Of a stretch of DNA of 64,000 nucleotides, positions 33,891 to 43,068 are shown one piece after another. The position numbers and the translations under genes are program-made. The notes beneath the pieces are model-generated. The model made no database searches and was not told the DNA's origin. It saw only the letters and a program-made list of their open reading frames with translations. Location: NCBI GenBank assembly GCA_947594835.1, contig CANQEH010000004.1, forward strand, positions 1 through 64,000, given 5' to 3'. The stretch is from an uncultured Acetatifactor sp. (GTDB taxonomy: Bacteria > Bacillota > Clostridia > Lachnospirales > Lachnospiraceae). Numbering within the stretch: the first letter of the stretch is position 1; every line of letters starts with the position of its first letter.

Positions 33891-34442
33891 TTATCTCCTG
33901 CCGGACAGACTTTTGATAGCCTGGTAGAGCCCGGCAAATTCCGCATCGGACAGGCTCTTTTCCGGGACGCAGATGCGCTTGTCCGTAAAGGAGATCTCCA
34001 CCACGTTTTTCTTGGAGAAAAACAGGATAATGCCAAAGCAGAGGCAGGCCGCCATAGAGACGTTTAACAGCACATTCAGCCAGCCCGGCAGGGTGAGCGT
34101 TTCCCCCACCCACTGCAAAACAGAGTTTGCCTTGTCCGCCAGATCGCTTGCCTTTTCGCAGAGGGCATTGACAGCCCCTAAGACCACGCCGCTGACCACA
34201 AAGGCCAAGGTCTTTTTGTAAGATCGCATTTTCAGATGGCCCATGCCTAAGAAATTGGCGGGGCTGGCCATGGTCGCCTCCCCCTTGTTTGCATAAAACT
34301 CCTTGTCCTGCAGGTACAAAAACTGCCCGGAAAACAGGACGCGATCCGGCCAGACCTGTATCTCATATTTCCGATTCTGGGTCATGGGGAGATGATAATA
34401 GGGCCCATAGCCCACACCCTGGGGCATATACTGTGACTCCAT
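33891..34442 (-). CDS. Hypothetical membrane protein with PH-like N-terminus
   Basis: 183 residues from ATG 34442 behind AAAGGAGG. The first 75 residues look like a small beta-rich domain (YEIQVWPDRVLFSGQFLYLQ), similar in layout to the next gene's middle part. Two hydrophobic segments follow (LAFVVSGVVLGAVNAL, WLNVLLNVSMAACLCFGIIL) and the end is basic. Function unknown. Convergent with the toxin array and 65 bp downstream of the zinc-ribbon gene, so likely cotranscribed with it. Confidence 0.7.
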   Translation of the reverse strand: MESQYMPQGVGYGPYYHLPMTQNRKYEIQVWPDRVLFSGQFLYLQDKEFYANKGEATMASPANFLGMGHLKMRSYKKTLAFVVSGVVLGAVNALCEKASDLADKANSVLQWVGETLTLPGWLNVLLNVSMAACLCFGIILFFSKKNVVEISFTDKRICVPEKSLSDAEFAGLYQAIKSLSGRR

Positions 34443-34507
34443 GATATTTCCTCCTTTGCGCCTGCCCTTTTTGCAGGCTTCTTTTGTCCTAACACTCCCG
34501 GGCCTGC

Positions 34508-35314
34508 TCAGCCCTTGCCGGTGGCCCGATCCTTCGCCCGGCGGATCTGTTTCTGGAAGTCACGCACGGCAGGAACACCTATGATCTTGGCGTCAAACTT
34601 GATCGCGCCTCCCGCATACTCCATTGAAAAATATGTTTTTCTGTTTAAGATATAACGCACAATTGTGATTAGGATTACGACTGCGTCACCTATCAGGCCC
34701 ACTATTCCAGCAGCATCAGCATCATGGTAAATGCCAAACATATGTTCATCCGTTACAAACCACAGCAATGCTACAATCCAGGGAATTATCAGATAGATCA
34801 GCGTCTTCAAGATGCCGATCGGTTTGCTGTAAATAAACCCGGTTCCGGTGATGTCCTCCAGATCTACAATCTCTTCGCTGATCAGCCATTCCGAGTGTTT
34901 TCCGTTCTCATACAGGAACCTTCCCTGAAAATATACCCGCCTGTCCGTCAACAGAGCATGACACTTTTTGACCTGGCCGAAAAGCAGGTTTTCCAAGTAC
35001 CCGTTCCCCAGCGTCCCCTGCAGCTGTTCATCCGGATCCACAAAAACCTTGCTGTACTTGGAGGGCTCCATATAGTTGGCCGTCTGCTGCCGCCCCATGA
35101 GCCCATTGAAGGTACCGCCCCTCTGCTGTTCCATGGGCCCATGAAAGCTACCGGCTCCCTGCAGCTGCGGCCCGCCGTATCCCCCAGCCTGTCCTCCTGC
35201 GCCCAGCATCTGTATCCCAGGGGCCTGGCTCTGCGCCTGTTCCATTACCGCCCCGCACTTGTCGCAGAATCTCGCGCCCTCCGGCAGATCGTTTCCACAA
35301 TTTTTACAAATCAT
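34508..35314 (-). CDS. Zinc-ribbon membrane protein with PH-like domain
   Basis: 268 residues from ATG 35314 behind GAGGATAGG. N-terminal zinc ribbon (MICKNCGNDLPEGARFCDKC), a Gly/Gln-rich linker, a beta-rich PH-like domain (about 95-165; LGNGYLENLLFGQVKKCHAL, DRRVYFQGRFLYENG), two membrane segments (LIYLIIPWIVALLWFV, IVGLIGDAVVILITIVRYIL) and a basic tail. The domain order is common in uncharacterised Firmicutes membrane proteins. Its promoter is at 35473-35500, with a truncated copy of its own first codons in between. Confidence 0.75.
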   Translation of the reverse strand: MICKNCGNDLPEGARFCDKCGAVMEQAQSQAPGIQMLGAGGQAGGYGGPQLQGAGSFHGPMEQQRGGTFNGLMGRQQTANYMEPSKYSKVFVDPDEQLQGTLGNGYLENLLFGQVKKCHALLTDRRVYFQGRFLYENGKHSEWLISEEIVDLEDITGTGFIYSKPIGILKTLIYLIIPWIVALLWFVTDEHMFGIYHDADAAGIVGLIGDAVVILITIVRYILNRKTYFSMEYAGGAIKFDAKIIGVPAVRDFQKQIRRAKDRATGKG

Positions 35315-35395
35315 AACCTATCCTCCTCTTTTCCCTGTAAGCTTTCTTTGTCCTTTCCAATTTTCCCGCAACGTCCTCTCACCTGATCCTGCAGG

Positions 35396-35446
35396 TTACT
35401 TTGAGCCTGAAATCAGAGCCTGCCTTCCGCAATTTTTACAAATCAT
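35396..35446 (-). pseudogene. Truncated duplicate of the zinc-ribbon gene start (16 codons)
   Basis: MICKNCGRQALISGSK then stop: the first seven residues and flanking bases copy the start of the gene at 35314. It has a GGGAGA site and lies about 20 bases from the predicted transcription start. Either duplication debris or a short leader frame. Confidence 0.5.
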
Positions 35447-35472
35447 ACCCATTCTCCCGCAAATTTTTCTTC

Positions 35473-35500
35473 AGTATATACCCCCCCGAAACTTTGTCAA
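35473..35500 (-). promoter_or_regulatory. Promoter of the zinc-ribbon/PH-like pair
   Basis: Minus strand TTGACA (35495-35500), 16 bp including a run of seven G, TATACT (35473-35478). Confidence 0.75.
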
Positions 35501-35533
35501 TATTTTGCTGTTTTTTCCCTGCGCATACGCAAA

Positions 35534-35573
35534 AAAATACGGAAACCCCATTTATCTGAGGTTTCCGTATTTT
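35534..35573 (-). terminator. Terminator of tRNA-Thr
   Basis: Fourteen-base-pair stem (35534-35547 with 35560-35573) with T-run on the minus strand; seven bases after the tRNA 3' end. Confidence 0.85.
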
Positions 35574-35579
35574 AAAACG

Positions 35580-35652
35580 AGCTGCTGACGGGAATCGGAC
35601 CCGTGACCTCCGCACTACCAATGCGACGCTCTACCGACTGAGCCACAGCAGC
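35580..35652 (-). tRNA. tRNA-Thr (anticodon GGT)
   Basis: Complete cloverleaf: 7-bp acceptor stem (35646-35652 with 35581-35587), anticodon loop TTGGTAG giving GGT, T-arm GGGTCCGATTCCC. No encoded CCA. Flanked by its own promoter and terminator. Confidence 0.97.
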
Positions 35653-35685
35653 ACAGGTGAGTTGCTTCCGCAATCACCGTGATTC

Positions 35686-35714
35686 ATTATACCAAAGCAG
35701 ATACCCCTTGTCAA
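35686..35714 (-). promoter_or_regulatory. tRNA-Thr promoter
   Basis: Minus strand TTGACA (35709-35714), 17 bp, TATAAT (35686-35691): full consensus. Confidence 0.9.
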
Positions 35715-35767
35715 CAAAATTTTCGACGGATTTCCGTCTCTGTTCCGTCTCCAAAATCGCCGCAGGG

Positions 35768-38700
35768 TCAATCCTCCTCTGCCTGCCGCTTCCGCTTCGG
35801 AATGCGGCGGAGTTTCGCCTTCCTTCCCTCTTTTTTCTCCCGGATAAAGAGATCATAAATGCAGGGGATGACCACCAGCGTCAGCAGCGTGCCGTAGAAC
35901 AGGCCGCCGATGGTGACCACCGCCATGGGCCTTGCCATCTCGGAACCCATGTCCTGGCTGAAGACCATGGTGGACAGCCCCAGGATCGTCGTCAGCGCCG
36001 TCATCAGCACCGGCCGCATCCTGGTGCGGCCCGCCGTGAGGATGGCCTCCCGCTTCTCCATGCCGCTCTCCCTGAGCTGGTTCATGTAATCGATCAGCAC
36101 AATGCCGTTGTTTACGATGATGCCCGACAGCATGACGAAGCCGATCATGGCGATGACGCTGACCTCGCTCCCGCTGATCCACAGGCCCAGAAATCCTCCC
36201 GTAAAGGCAAGGGGGATGGTAAACATGATGATGAACGGGGACAAAAGGGACTGGAACTGCGCCACCATGATCAGGTACATGAACAGCAGCGCCAGCGTCA
36301 GCATCAAGAGCACCTGCCGCATGGCGTCCACAATCATCTCGTTCTCCCCGGAAAATACCAGCTGATACCCCGCGGGCAGCTCATAGTCCGCCAGCTTCTC
36401 CTCCACCGCCGCAGAGACCAACCCCACGTTATACCCGTCGGCAATGGCGGCGGAGACGGCCACATATCTGGTCTGATCCGCGCGGTTGATGGACGTCAGC
36501 GCCTGCGCAGGGGCCAGGTCGGCGATGTCCTGTAGCGGGATCTCCACGCTCTCCCCTTTTTCGTCCGTGCCCGTGATGGGAATATCCTGAAGCATCGACC
36601 GGGTCAGCTCCAGGTCGCTTTCGTTTTTCACATACACATTGTAGTCTTTGTCCGCCGCCACCAGGGTGGTCGCGCTGCCCGCCTCAGCCAGCTTCGTGTA
36701 GAGCTGGGTGTATACCTGGGCCACAGTCAGTCCGTAGTGCACCGCATCCTCCCTGCGGACGGTGACGCGCAGTTCCTCCTTTGCCTCCTCCAGGCCGTCG
36801 CTCACCTCCGCGGTGCCCTCCACGCTCTCCACCACAGCCGCCACTTCCTGGGCGATGCGCTGGATGGTGTCCAGATCCCGGCCCCGCACTTCGATGGAAA
36901 TGCCGCTGCCGCCCATGGCGCTCATGTCCATGCTGGAAGTGTCCACCTGGATCTGGGCGTCCATGCCTGCGGTTTTTTCGTAGATGATATCCGCAATCTC
37001 TTCGTTGGTCTTTTTCTTGTCCTCCCGGGTCACCACATAAATGGTGGCCGCATTGGTGCTGCCGCTTCCGCCCCCGAGCAGGGACATGGTGGATGTAGAC
37101 GTCATGGCGCCCACATCCTGTACATCTTCTATCGAAAGGATTGCCTCCGCCACCTGGTCGGCCACGGCACCCGTCTCCTGTAAGGTGGCGTCCTGATCCA
37201 GCGTCACGCTCACCGTCAGCTGGGTAGAGTCCATATCCGCCATAAAGGCAGTGCCGTTGCGAAGGGCCAGGGCCGCGCTGGCAGCCAAAAGCCCCGCCAC
37301 AAGAAGCAGCACCAGGGGTTTTGCCCGCAGCGCCCCCTTCAGCACTTTTTCATAGCCGTTTAACAGCACCCCGTAAATCCTGCCCTCCTTCTGCTGCCTG
37401 GTCTTTCCCAGCAGCTTGGAAGACATGGCGGGCACCACGGTCAGGGCGATGAGCAGGCTGGCCATCAGGGAATAAGCGATGGTAAGCCCCATGTCCACAA
37501 AGAGCTGTCTGGTGATGCCCTCCGTGAACACGATGGGCAAAAACACGCAGACCGTGGTCAGGGTGGAAGCCAGGATCGCCCCTGCCACCTCCTTTGCCCC
37601 CTGGATGGCCGCCTCCTGCACGGAAGCGCCCTCGCTGCGCAGGCGGTAGATGTTCTCGATCACCACGATGGAGTTATCCACCAGCATCCCGATGCCCAGC
37701 GCCAGGCCGGACAGGGAGATCACGTTCAGCGTAACGCCGGAAAAATACATACACACGATGGCGGTCACCAGACTGACGGGAATGGAGAGCGCCACCACCA
37801 GCGTGGGACGTAAATCCTTCAAAAACAGGAGCAGGATCAGGACGGCCAGCACCGCGCCGTACAGGATATTGTCCAAAATGGAATCCATCACCAGGTCGAT
37901 GTAGATCCCCTGATCCATCAGCGTGATCAAAGACAGCTTTCCGTTCTGGGCCATCATCTCGGCAAACCGCTCCCCCAGTCTGTCGGAGACTTCGCCGGTA
38001 GAATACCCCGTCTGCTTCTGGATCGTCAGCATCACGCCGGGGCTGCCGTTTACGTTGGCATAGATCTCATCGGAGTTATCGGTGTAAAAAACGTCCGCCA
38101 CATCGCCCAGGGTGATCACAGGCACCCCGTCCATATGTAGATCCATGAGGGGCAGTTCTTTCAGTTCTTCCACCGTCTCCGGCTTATCCCCCACCCGCAC
38201 CAGGTAATCCGTGCCCTCCTCGGTGACATACCCCGCGGGCATGGAGAAGTTCTGGGCCGTCAAAAGGCCTGTAATCGTGTCCACTGTGAGGGTCTTGCCC
38301 ATGTCCGCCTGCTCGTAGGCGGCTTCCTTTGCATCGGCAAACTGTTCTTCACCGTCGGCCAGCTGAGCCTCCGCGTCCTTTAACTGCTCCCTGGCGTCCT
38401 CCAGCTGCTTTGCCGCATCGTCCAGCTGATCCAGGCCGGACTGGATCTGATCCTCCCCCGCGTCCAGCTGAGTCTGGGCCAGCTCCAGCTGGTATTCCCC
38501 CAGGGCGATGCTGGCCTTGCCGTTGGCAAACTCAATGGCGGCGCTCATCTGCCCCTGCTCGATCTGGGTCAGGGCGCCGGAGAGGCTGTTCACCGCATTG
38601 TTTAAGTCGGTCATGTTCTTGATGTTCTGGCTGGCCAGGCCGCTGAAGACCTGGGCCGCGTAGGCGTCGTAGCCAAGTCCCATGGTCATGGCGTTTAAGG

Positions 38701-40060
38701 AGTCCACCATGCTGTCATAGTTTAAAACTGGCTTCAGAGACGATGCCGCGCCCTGTAACGCCGCCAGGCCTTTGGTGACGGCCGTAACCGTAGCCGTATC
38801 CTCGCTATACCAGGGATCGATGCTGCCTAAGCCCGTGATGGCCCCCGTAGAGTCCATGCGGCCCAGCATTGCTGTCAAAACAGTATAGGAAGACAGCTTA
38901 GTCTTTAAATCTTTAATTGCTGTTTCCGCATCCGTTTTGTCCCTCTGGGCGTCCGCATCCCCGGAGGAGACGCTTAAGCGCTCGTTAGCCTTCTGCCACT
39001 TGGCGATATTTTCGGCATAGGGGTTTACGAAGGTGTCGGGATCGGCCAGCGCATTGATCGCCTCTTCCTGGCTTTTCAAAGCTTGGATCCCCATTTCTCC
39101 GCCTGCCATCTCCTTCATCTTCTTGATGGAGGCGTCCAGGGTCTGGGCCGTGGTCAGATCCGACTGCAGGGTCTCCAATTTCGACTTTGCCGACAAGAGC
39201 GCCGTCTTCTGGGCTGCCAGCTGAGCGCTGATCGAATCCTGCTGCTCTTCCAGCTGTTTCTTTCCGTCCTCCAGCTCCTGGCGGCCGTCCTCCAGTTCCT
39301 GGCGGCTGTCTGCAAGCTCCTGCTGGCTGTCCAGAAGCTTCTGGCGGTTGTCCACCAGCTCCCGGTTGCCGTCTTCCAGCTCCCGGCGGCTCTCCTCCAG
39401 CTGTTTTTTCCCGTCCTCCAGCTCCTGTCTGGCCTCCGCCATCTGCCCGTCAATCGCCGCATAGACCTTGGCGTTCATCTCCTCTACCTTGTCCTTACGG
39501 ATGACGACATTGACGCTCTCCTCCAAAAGGCCGGTGCCGTTTACGCTGGCCACACCCTCCAGGCTTTCCAGTTCCGGTATCACGGTGTCCTGGACATAGG
39601 TGCTGATGTCCCCGTTGTCCATGCCCTCTACGCCCACCGCTGCGATCATCACCGGCAGCATATCCGGGTTCAGTTTCATGATGATGGGGCTGCCTATGGC
39701 GTCGTCCCAATAGCTTGTGATCTGATCCAGGCTCTCCCGGATCTCCAAGGACACCGCGTTCATGTCCGCCGTCTGGGCAAACTCCAGGATCACCATGGAA
39801 TAGTTCTCGTTTGAGACGGAGCTGATGCCCTCGATGTTGCTGACCGTGGCCATGGCCGCCTCCACCGGCTGGGTCACCGCCAGCTCCACGGTCTCCGGGC
39901 TGGCGCCGGGATAGGTGGTCATCACGATCACATAGGGAAGGCTGATGCTGGGCAGAAGATCAGCCGTCATTCTGGTAAAAGACACCACTCCCAGAACCAC
40001 GGCCAATATGACGCCCACAAGCACTGTATATGGTTTTTTCACGCTGAATTTTGAAATCAC
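35768..40060 (-). CDS. RND-family efflux permease with long coiled-coil insertion
   Basis: 1430 residues, about 380 longer than AcrB-type pumps. GTG start at 40060 behind AAGGAG. N-terminal helix (PYTVLVGVILAVVLGVVSFT) and first porter region (PVEAAMATVSNIEGISSVSN) are normal. The extra length is in the first periplasmic loop: repeated RQELEDGKKQLEE-type heptads at about 208-275, a linker, and a second coiled coil (QLDDAAKQLEDAREQLKDAE) near 545-590. The rest is standard, including the helix-4 motif GIGMLVDNSIVVIENIYR and a second membrane half ending in a basic tail. No adaptor or outer-membrane channel gene is adjacent, as expected for a monoderm. Substrate unknown. Confidence 0.92.
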   Translation of the reverse strand: MISKFSVKKPYTVLVGVILAVVLGVVSFTRMTADLLPSISLPYVIVMTTYPGASPETVELAVTQPVEAAMATVSNIEGISSVSNENYSMVILEFAQTADMNAVSLEIRESLDQITSYWDDAIGSPIIMKLNPDMLPVMIAAVGVEGMDNGDISTYVQDTVIPELESLEGVASVNGTGLLEESVNVVIRKDKVEEMNAKVYAAIDGQMAEARQELEDGKKQLEESRRELEDGNRELVDNRQKLLDSQQELADSRQELEDGRQELEDGKKQLEEQQDSISAQLAAQKTALLSAKSKLETLQSDLTTAQTLDASIKKMKEMAGGEMGIQALKSQEEAINALADPDTFVNPYAENIAKWQKANERLSVSSGDADAQRDKTDAETAIKDLKTKLSSYTVLTAMLGRMDSTGAITGLGSIDPWYSEDTATVTAVTKGLAALQGAASSLKPVLNYDSMVDSLNAMTMGLGYDAYAAQVFSGLASQNIKNMTDLNNAVNSLSGALTQIEQGQMSAAIEFANGKASIALGEYQLELAQTQLDAGEDQIQSGLDQLDDAAKQLEDAREQLKDAEAQLADGEEQFADAKEAAYEQADMGKTLTVDTITGLLTAQNFSMPAGYVTEEGTDYLVRVGDKPETVEELKELPLMDLHMDGVPVITLGDVADVFYTDNSDEIYANVNGSPGVMLTIQKQTGYSTGEVSDRLGERFAEMMAQNGKLSLITLMDQGIYIDLVMDSILDNILYGAVLAVLILLLFLKDLRPTLVVALSIPVSLVTAIVCMYFSGVTLNVISLSGLALGIGMLVDNSIVVIENIYRLRSEGASVQEAAIQGAKEVAGAILASTLTTVCVFLPIVFTEGITRQLFVDMGLTIAYSLMASLLIALTVVPAMSSKLLGKTRQQKEGRIYGVLLNGYEKVLKGALRAKPLVLLLVAGLLAASAALALRNGTAFMADMDSTQLTVSVTLDQDATLQETGAVADQVAEAILSIEDVQDVGAMTSTSTMSLLGGGSGSTNAATIYVVTREDKKKTNEEIADIIYEKTAGMDAQIQVDTSSMDMSAMGGSGISIEVRGRDLDTIQRIAQEVAAVVESVEGTAEVSDGLEEAKEELRVTVRREDAVHYGLTVAQVYTQLYTKLAEAGSATTLVAADKDYNVYVKNESDLELTRSMLQDIPITGTDEKGESVEIPLQDIADLAPAQALTSINRADQTRYVAVSAAIADGYNVGLVSAAVEEKLADYELPAGYQLVFSGENEMIVDAMRQVLLMLTLALLFMYLIMVAQFQSLLSPFIIMFTIPLAFTGGFLGLWISGSEVSVIAMIGFVMLSGIIVNNGIVLIDYMNQLRESGMEKREAILTAGRTRMRPVLMTALTTILGLSTMVFSQDMGSEMARPMAVVTIGGLFYGTLLTLVVIPCIYDLFIREKKEGRKAKLRRIPKRKRQAEED

Positions 40061-40162
40061 GCCGTTTTCTCCTTATCGTCAGATGTCACTGATGATTATA
40101 TATCACGAAAACAGCGCAAGTCAATTCGTGGGGCCCTGTGCAAATCTAAAAAGAATATAAAA

Positions 40163-41608
40163 TCAATACTTCTTCCAGCAGGAGGGCAAAAGCAGGATCA
40201 GCATGGGAAACAGCTCCAGTCTGCCCGCCAGCATATCAAAGATCAGCACGCACTTGGAAAACGGGCTGAACAGGGAAAAGTTCCTGGTGGGGCCCACTAA
40301 CTCCAGGCCCGGCCCGATGTTGTTCAAGGTAGCCGCCACCGCCGTCAGGTTCGTGGTAAACCCCAAATTATCCAGGCTGATAAGCAGCACGGAAGCGGAC
40401 AGGATCACGATATACACCGCAAGGAACACGTTGGTGGCCCGCAGCACCTCGTGGGGCAGGGTATGCCCGTCTACCTTGATCTTTTTCACCATCCGGGGAT
40501 GGATCATGATGGTCAGCTCCTTGCGGACGGTCTTTAACAAAATAAGGACGCGGGAGATTTTAAAGCCGCCTCCGGTACTGCCCGCGCAGGCCCCCACAAA
40601 CATTAAGAGCACCAGGATGGTTCTGGAAAGCTGTGGCCAGGCGTCAAAGTCGGCGGTGGAAAAGCCGGTGGTGGTGATGATGGACACCACCTGGAAAAAG
40701 GCATGGCGCACCGCTTCTCCCAGAGTCGGATACAGCTTATGGATGTTCCACACAATCAGCGCCGCACTGCCCAGGACGATGAAAAAATAACATCTGACCT
40801 CCTCGATGGAAAAGGCCTCCTTGAACTGCCGGCGCAGCAGGCAGAAGTACACGGTGTAGTTGATGCCGCTCAAAAACATGAACAGGGTGATCATGTTCTG
40901 GAGCAGGGGTGAAAAACTGACGATGCTGTCGTTGTAGGTGCCGAATCCCCCTGTGCCCACCGTGCCGAAAATCGTCGTCAGGGCGTCAAACAGATTCAGG
41001 CCGCAGGCCAGAAACACTACTGTGCCCGCCACGGTGATGCCGATATAGAGCTGGTAGAGGATCTTGGCAGTGTCCTTCACCCTGGGCACCAGCTTGCCCA
41101 CAGAGGGGCCCGGGCTCTCCGCCCGCATCAGGTTCATGGTGGTGCCGCCTCCCATCAGGGGCAGAATGGCCATGATAAACACAAACACCCCCATGCCGCC
41201 GACCCAGTGGGTGAAACTGCGCCAGAAAAGGCTGGCGTGGCTTAAGGCCTCCACATCCGATAAAATGCTGGCTCCCGTGGTGGTAAACCCGGAGACCGTC
41301 TCAAAAAGGGCGTCGATGAAATGGGGAATCTCCCCGGTGAGCACGAAGGGGACGGCGCCAAAGATACTCATCACCAGCCAGCTGAGCGCCACGGTGGCAA
41401 AGCCCTCCCGGGTATAGATGTCCCGCTGGGCCGGTTTTTTCAATTTCACCAAAAAACCGCACAGCAGGCTGATCAGCGCCGCCGCCAGATAGACAAGCGC
41501 CTCCCGGGGCTCCCGGTAAATCGCCCCCACCAGCGCCGGCAGCAGGAAAAACGCCGCCTCAAACTGCAGCACCCATCCCAATATAAAACGCACCACTGCA
41601 AAATTCAT
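40163..41608 (-). CDS. trkH: Trk-type potassium transporter, membrane subunit
   Basis: 481 residues from ATG 41608 behind GAGAGG. Superfamily of K+ transporters with four M1-P-M2 repeats; pore-loop motifs seen include TTTGASILSD, TVGTGGFGTYNDS, TTTGFSTADFDAWP and NNIGPGLELVGP. It takes up K+ and is gated by the cytosolic TrkA ring encoded just upstream (trkA precedes it in the operon). Ends 102 bp before the RND gene. Confidence 0.95.
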   Translation of the reverse strand: MNFAVVRFILGWVLQFEAAFFLLPALVGAIYREPREALVYLAAALISLLCGFLVKLKKPAQRDIYTREGFATVALSWLVMSIFGAVPFVLTGEIPHFIDALFETVSGFTTTGASILSDVEALSHASLFWRSFTHWVGGMGVFVFIMAILPLMGGGTTMNLMRAESPGPSVGKLVPRVKDTAKILYQLYIGITVAGTVVFLACGLNLFDALTTIFGTVGTGGFGTYNDSIVSFSPLLQNMITLFMFLSGINYTVYFCLLRRQFKEAFSIEEVRCYFFIVLGSAALIVWNIHKLYPTLGEAVRHAFFQVVSIITTTGFSTADFDAWPQLSRTILVLLMFVGACAGSTGGGFKISRVLILLKTVRKELTIMIHPRMVKKIKVDGHTLPHEVLRATNVFLAVYIVILSASVLLISLDNLGFTTNLTAVAATLNNIGPGLELVGPTRNFSLFSPFSKCVLIFDMLAGRLELFPMLILLLPSCWKKY

Positions 41609-41675
41609 ATTTCCTCTCATTCTGCCGCCCCAGGCGGCGTCCCGCTCCCGGAAAGCTGCAAGGTCTTTCCCAGGC

Positions 41676-43037
41676 TCAGGCTGTCTCCAGAATGTCCTTG
41701 ATGTCCCCCAGCCTGTGGTGCGTGGTCACCACCACCACGGAATCGCCCACTTTCAGCTCGTCCTGGCCGCCGGGCAGGATGACCTGGCTGCCCCTGGTGA
41801 TGGAACAGATCAAAAGCTCCTTTTTCAGGCGCATTTTAAACAGAGGGATTCCCGTGACGGCAGAGGGCTCTTTGATGTAAAATTCCAGCGCCTCCGCTCT
41901 CCCCTCCTCCAGCTTGTACAAATTCTCCACATTGCTGTTTAAGGATTCGTTCATGGAGCGGGCATACTTGATAATCACGTCCGCGGTGAGCAGCCTGGGG
42001 AAGGTGGTGCTGTCCAGCTTGATCTCCCCCAGAACGCTGTTGAAATTGACCCGGTTGATCTTGGTGACCACCTTGGCGTGGGAGTATTTTCTTGCCACCA
42101 GGGAGAGCAGGATGTTTTCCTCGTCCAGCCCGGTCAGGGCGGCAAAGCCGTCCACAGAGGCCAGGCCCTCCTGAAGCAGAAGTTTTTCGTCCGTGCCGTC
42201 CCCGCAGATCACGGTAGCCTTCGGCAGCCGCTCGCTCAAGTGCTCGCAGCGCACCGGATCCTGATCCACGATCTTGGTGTCGATGCCCACCTCCAACAGC
42301 CTCCTGGCCAGGTAATAGGCCATATTGCCTCCCCCCACCAGCATGGCTGTGTGAACCTTTCCGGTGCCGATGCCGATCTTGCGGAAGAAGTCGTTTGCCT
42401 TGGAGGGTGTGGACACGATGGCCACCACGTCTCCCTCCTGAAAGACGAAATCGCCCCGGGGGATCAACACCTGCTCCCCTCTGGTGACGATGCACACTAA
42501 CACCTCGCACTTTAAGCTGGTGCGGATGTGGATCAGCCCGTAGTTGTTTAACAGGCAGTCTTTGGTCACCCTGAAATGCAGAAGCTCGATGCGCCCCTTG
42601 GAGAACGTGTCGATCTTTACCGCCGTGGGGAACTGGAAGATCCGCGCGATCTCCGAAGCCGCGGTCAGCTCCGGGTTGATGATCATGGCCAGGCCCAGCT
42701 CCTCCCTGAGAAACGCCGTCTCCGTGCTGTAAATGGGATTGCGCACCCGGGCGATGGTCTTACAGTTGCCCGTCTTTTTGGCGATGACGCAGCAGAGCAG
42801 GTTCTGCTCGTCGGAGCCGGTGACTGCGATCAGAAGATCCGCCCGGCGGATGCCCGCCTCCGCCAGGGTCTGGTGGCTGACGCCGTTTCCCACAATCCCC
42901 ATGGCGTCCAGCTCGTCCGTGATGGACTTCACCTTCTCCTCCCTCTCGTCGATGACTACGATATTGTGGTTTTCCCCGTTCAACTGCTCTACCAGCGTAT
43001 AGCCCACCTTGCCGCAGCCCACAATGATGATGTTCAT
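41676..43037 (-). CDS. trkA: Trk potassium uptake protein TrkA (two RCK domains)
   Basis: 453 residues with two tandem RCK units, distinguishing it from single-RCK KtrA. Rossmann motifs at MNIIIVGCGKVGYTLVEQL and again at AMLVGGGNMAYYLARRL, each followed by an RCK_C domain (EVLVCIVTRGEQVLIPRGDF; ELLICSITRGSQVILPGGQ). Binds NAD(H) and controls TrkH. It lies between sigH and trkH; only 31 bp after the sigH stop. Confidence 0.95.
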   Translation of the reverse strand: MNIIIVGCGKVGYTLVEQLNGENHNIVVIDEREEKVKSITDELDAMGIVGNGVSHQTLAEAGIRRADLLIAVTGSDEQNLLCCVIAKKTGNCKTIARVRNPIYSTETAFLREELGLAMIINPELTAASEIARIFQFPTAVKIDTFSKGRIELLHFRVTKDCLLNNYGLIHIRTSLKCEVLVCIVTRGEQVLIPRGDFVFQEGDVVAIVSTPSKANDFFRKIGIGTGKVHTAMLVGGGNMAYYLARRLLEVGIDTKIVDQDPVRCEHLSERLPKATVICGDGTDEKLLLQEGLASVDGFAALTGLDEENILLSLVARKYSHAKVVTKINRVNFNSVLGEIKLDSTTFPRLLTADVIIKYARSMNESLNSNVENLYKLEEGRAEALEFYIKEPSAVTGIPLFKMRLKKELLICSITRGSQVILPGGQDELKVGDSVVVVTTHHRLGDIKDILETA

Positions 43038-43068
43038 GCCCTCTCTCAGCCTTCCTCTCCGCCGCTTT

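Noticed and set aside
33776-34113. Overlapping frames around the end of the toxin array
   Set aside because: They have no ribosome site and are shadows of the membrane-protein gene and repeat sequence.
41676-43037. KtrA-type single RCK protein
   Set aside because: The protein has two full RCK units, as in TrkA.
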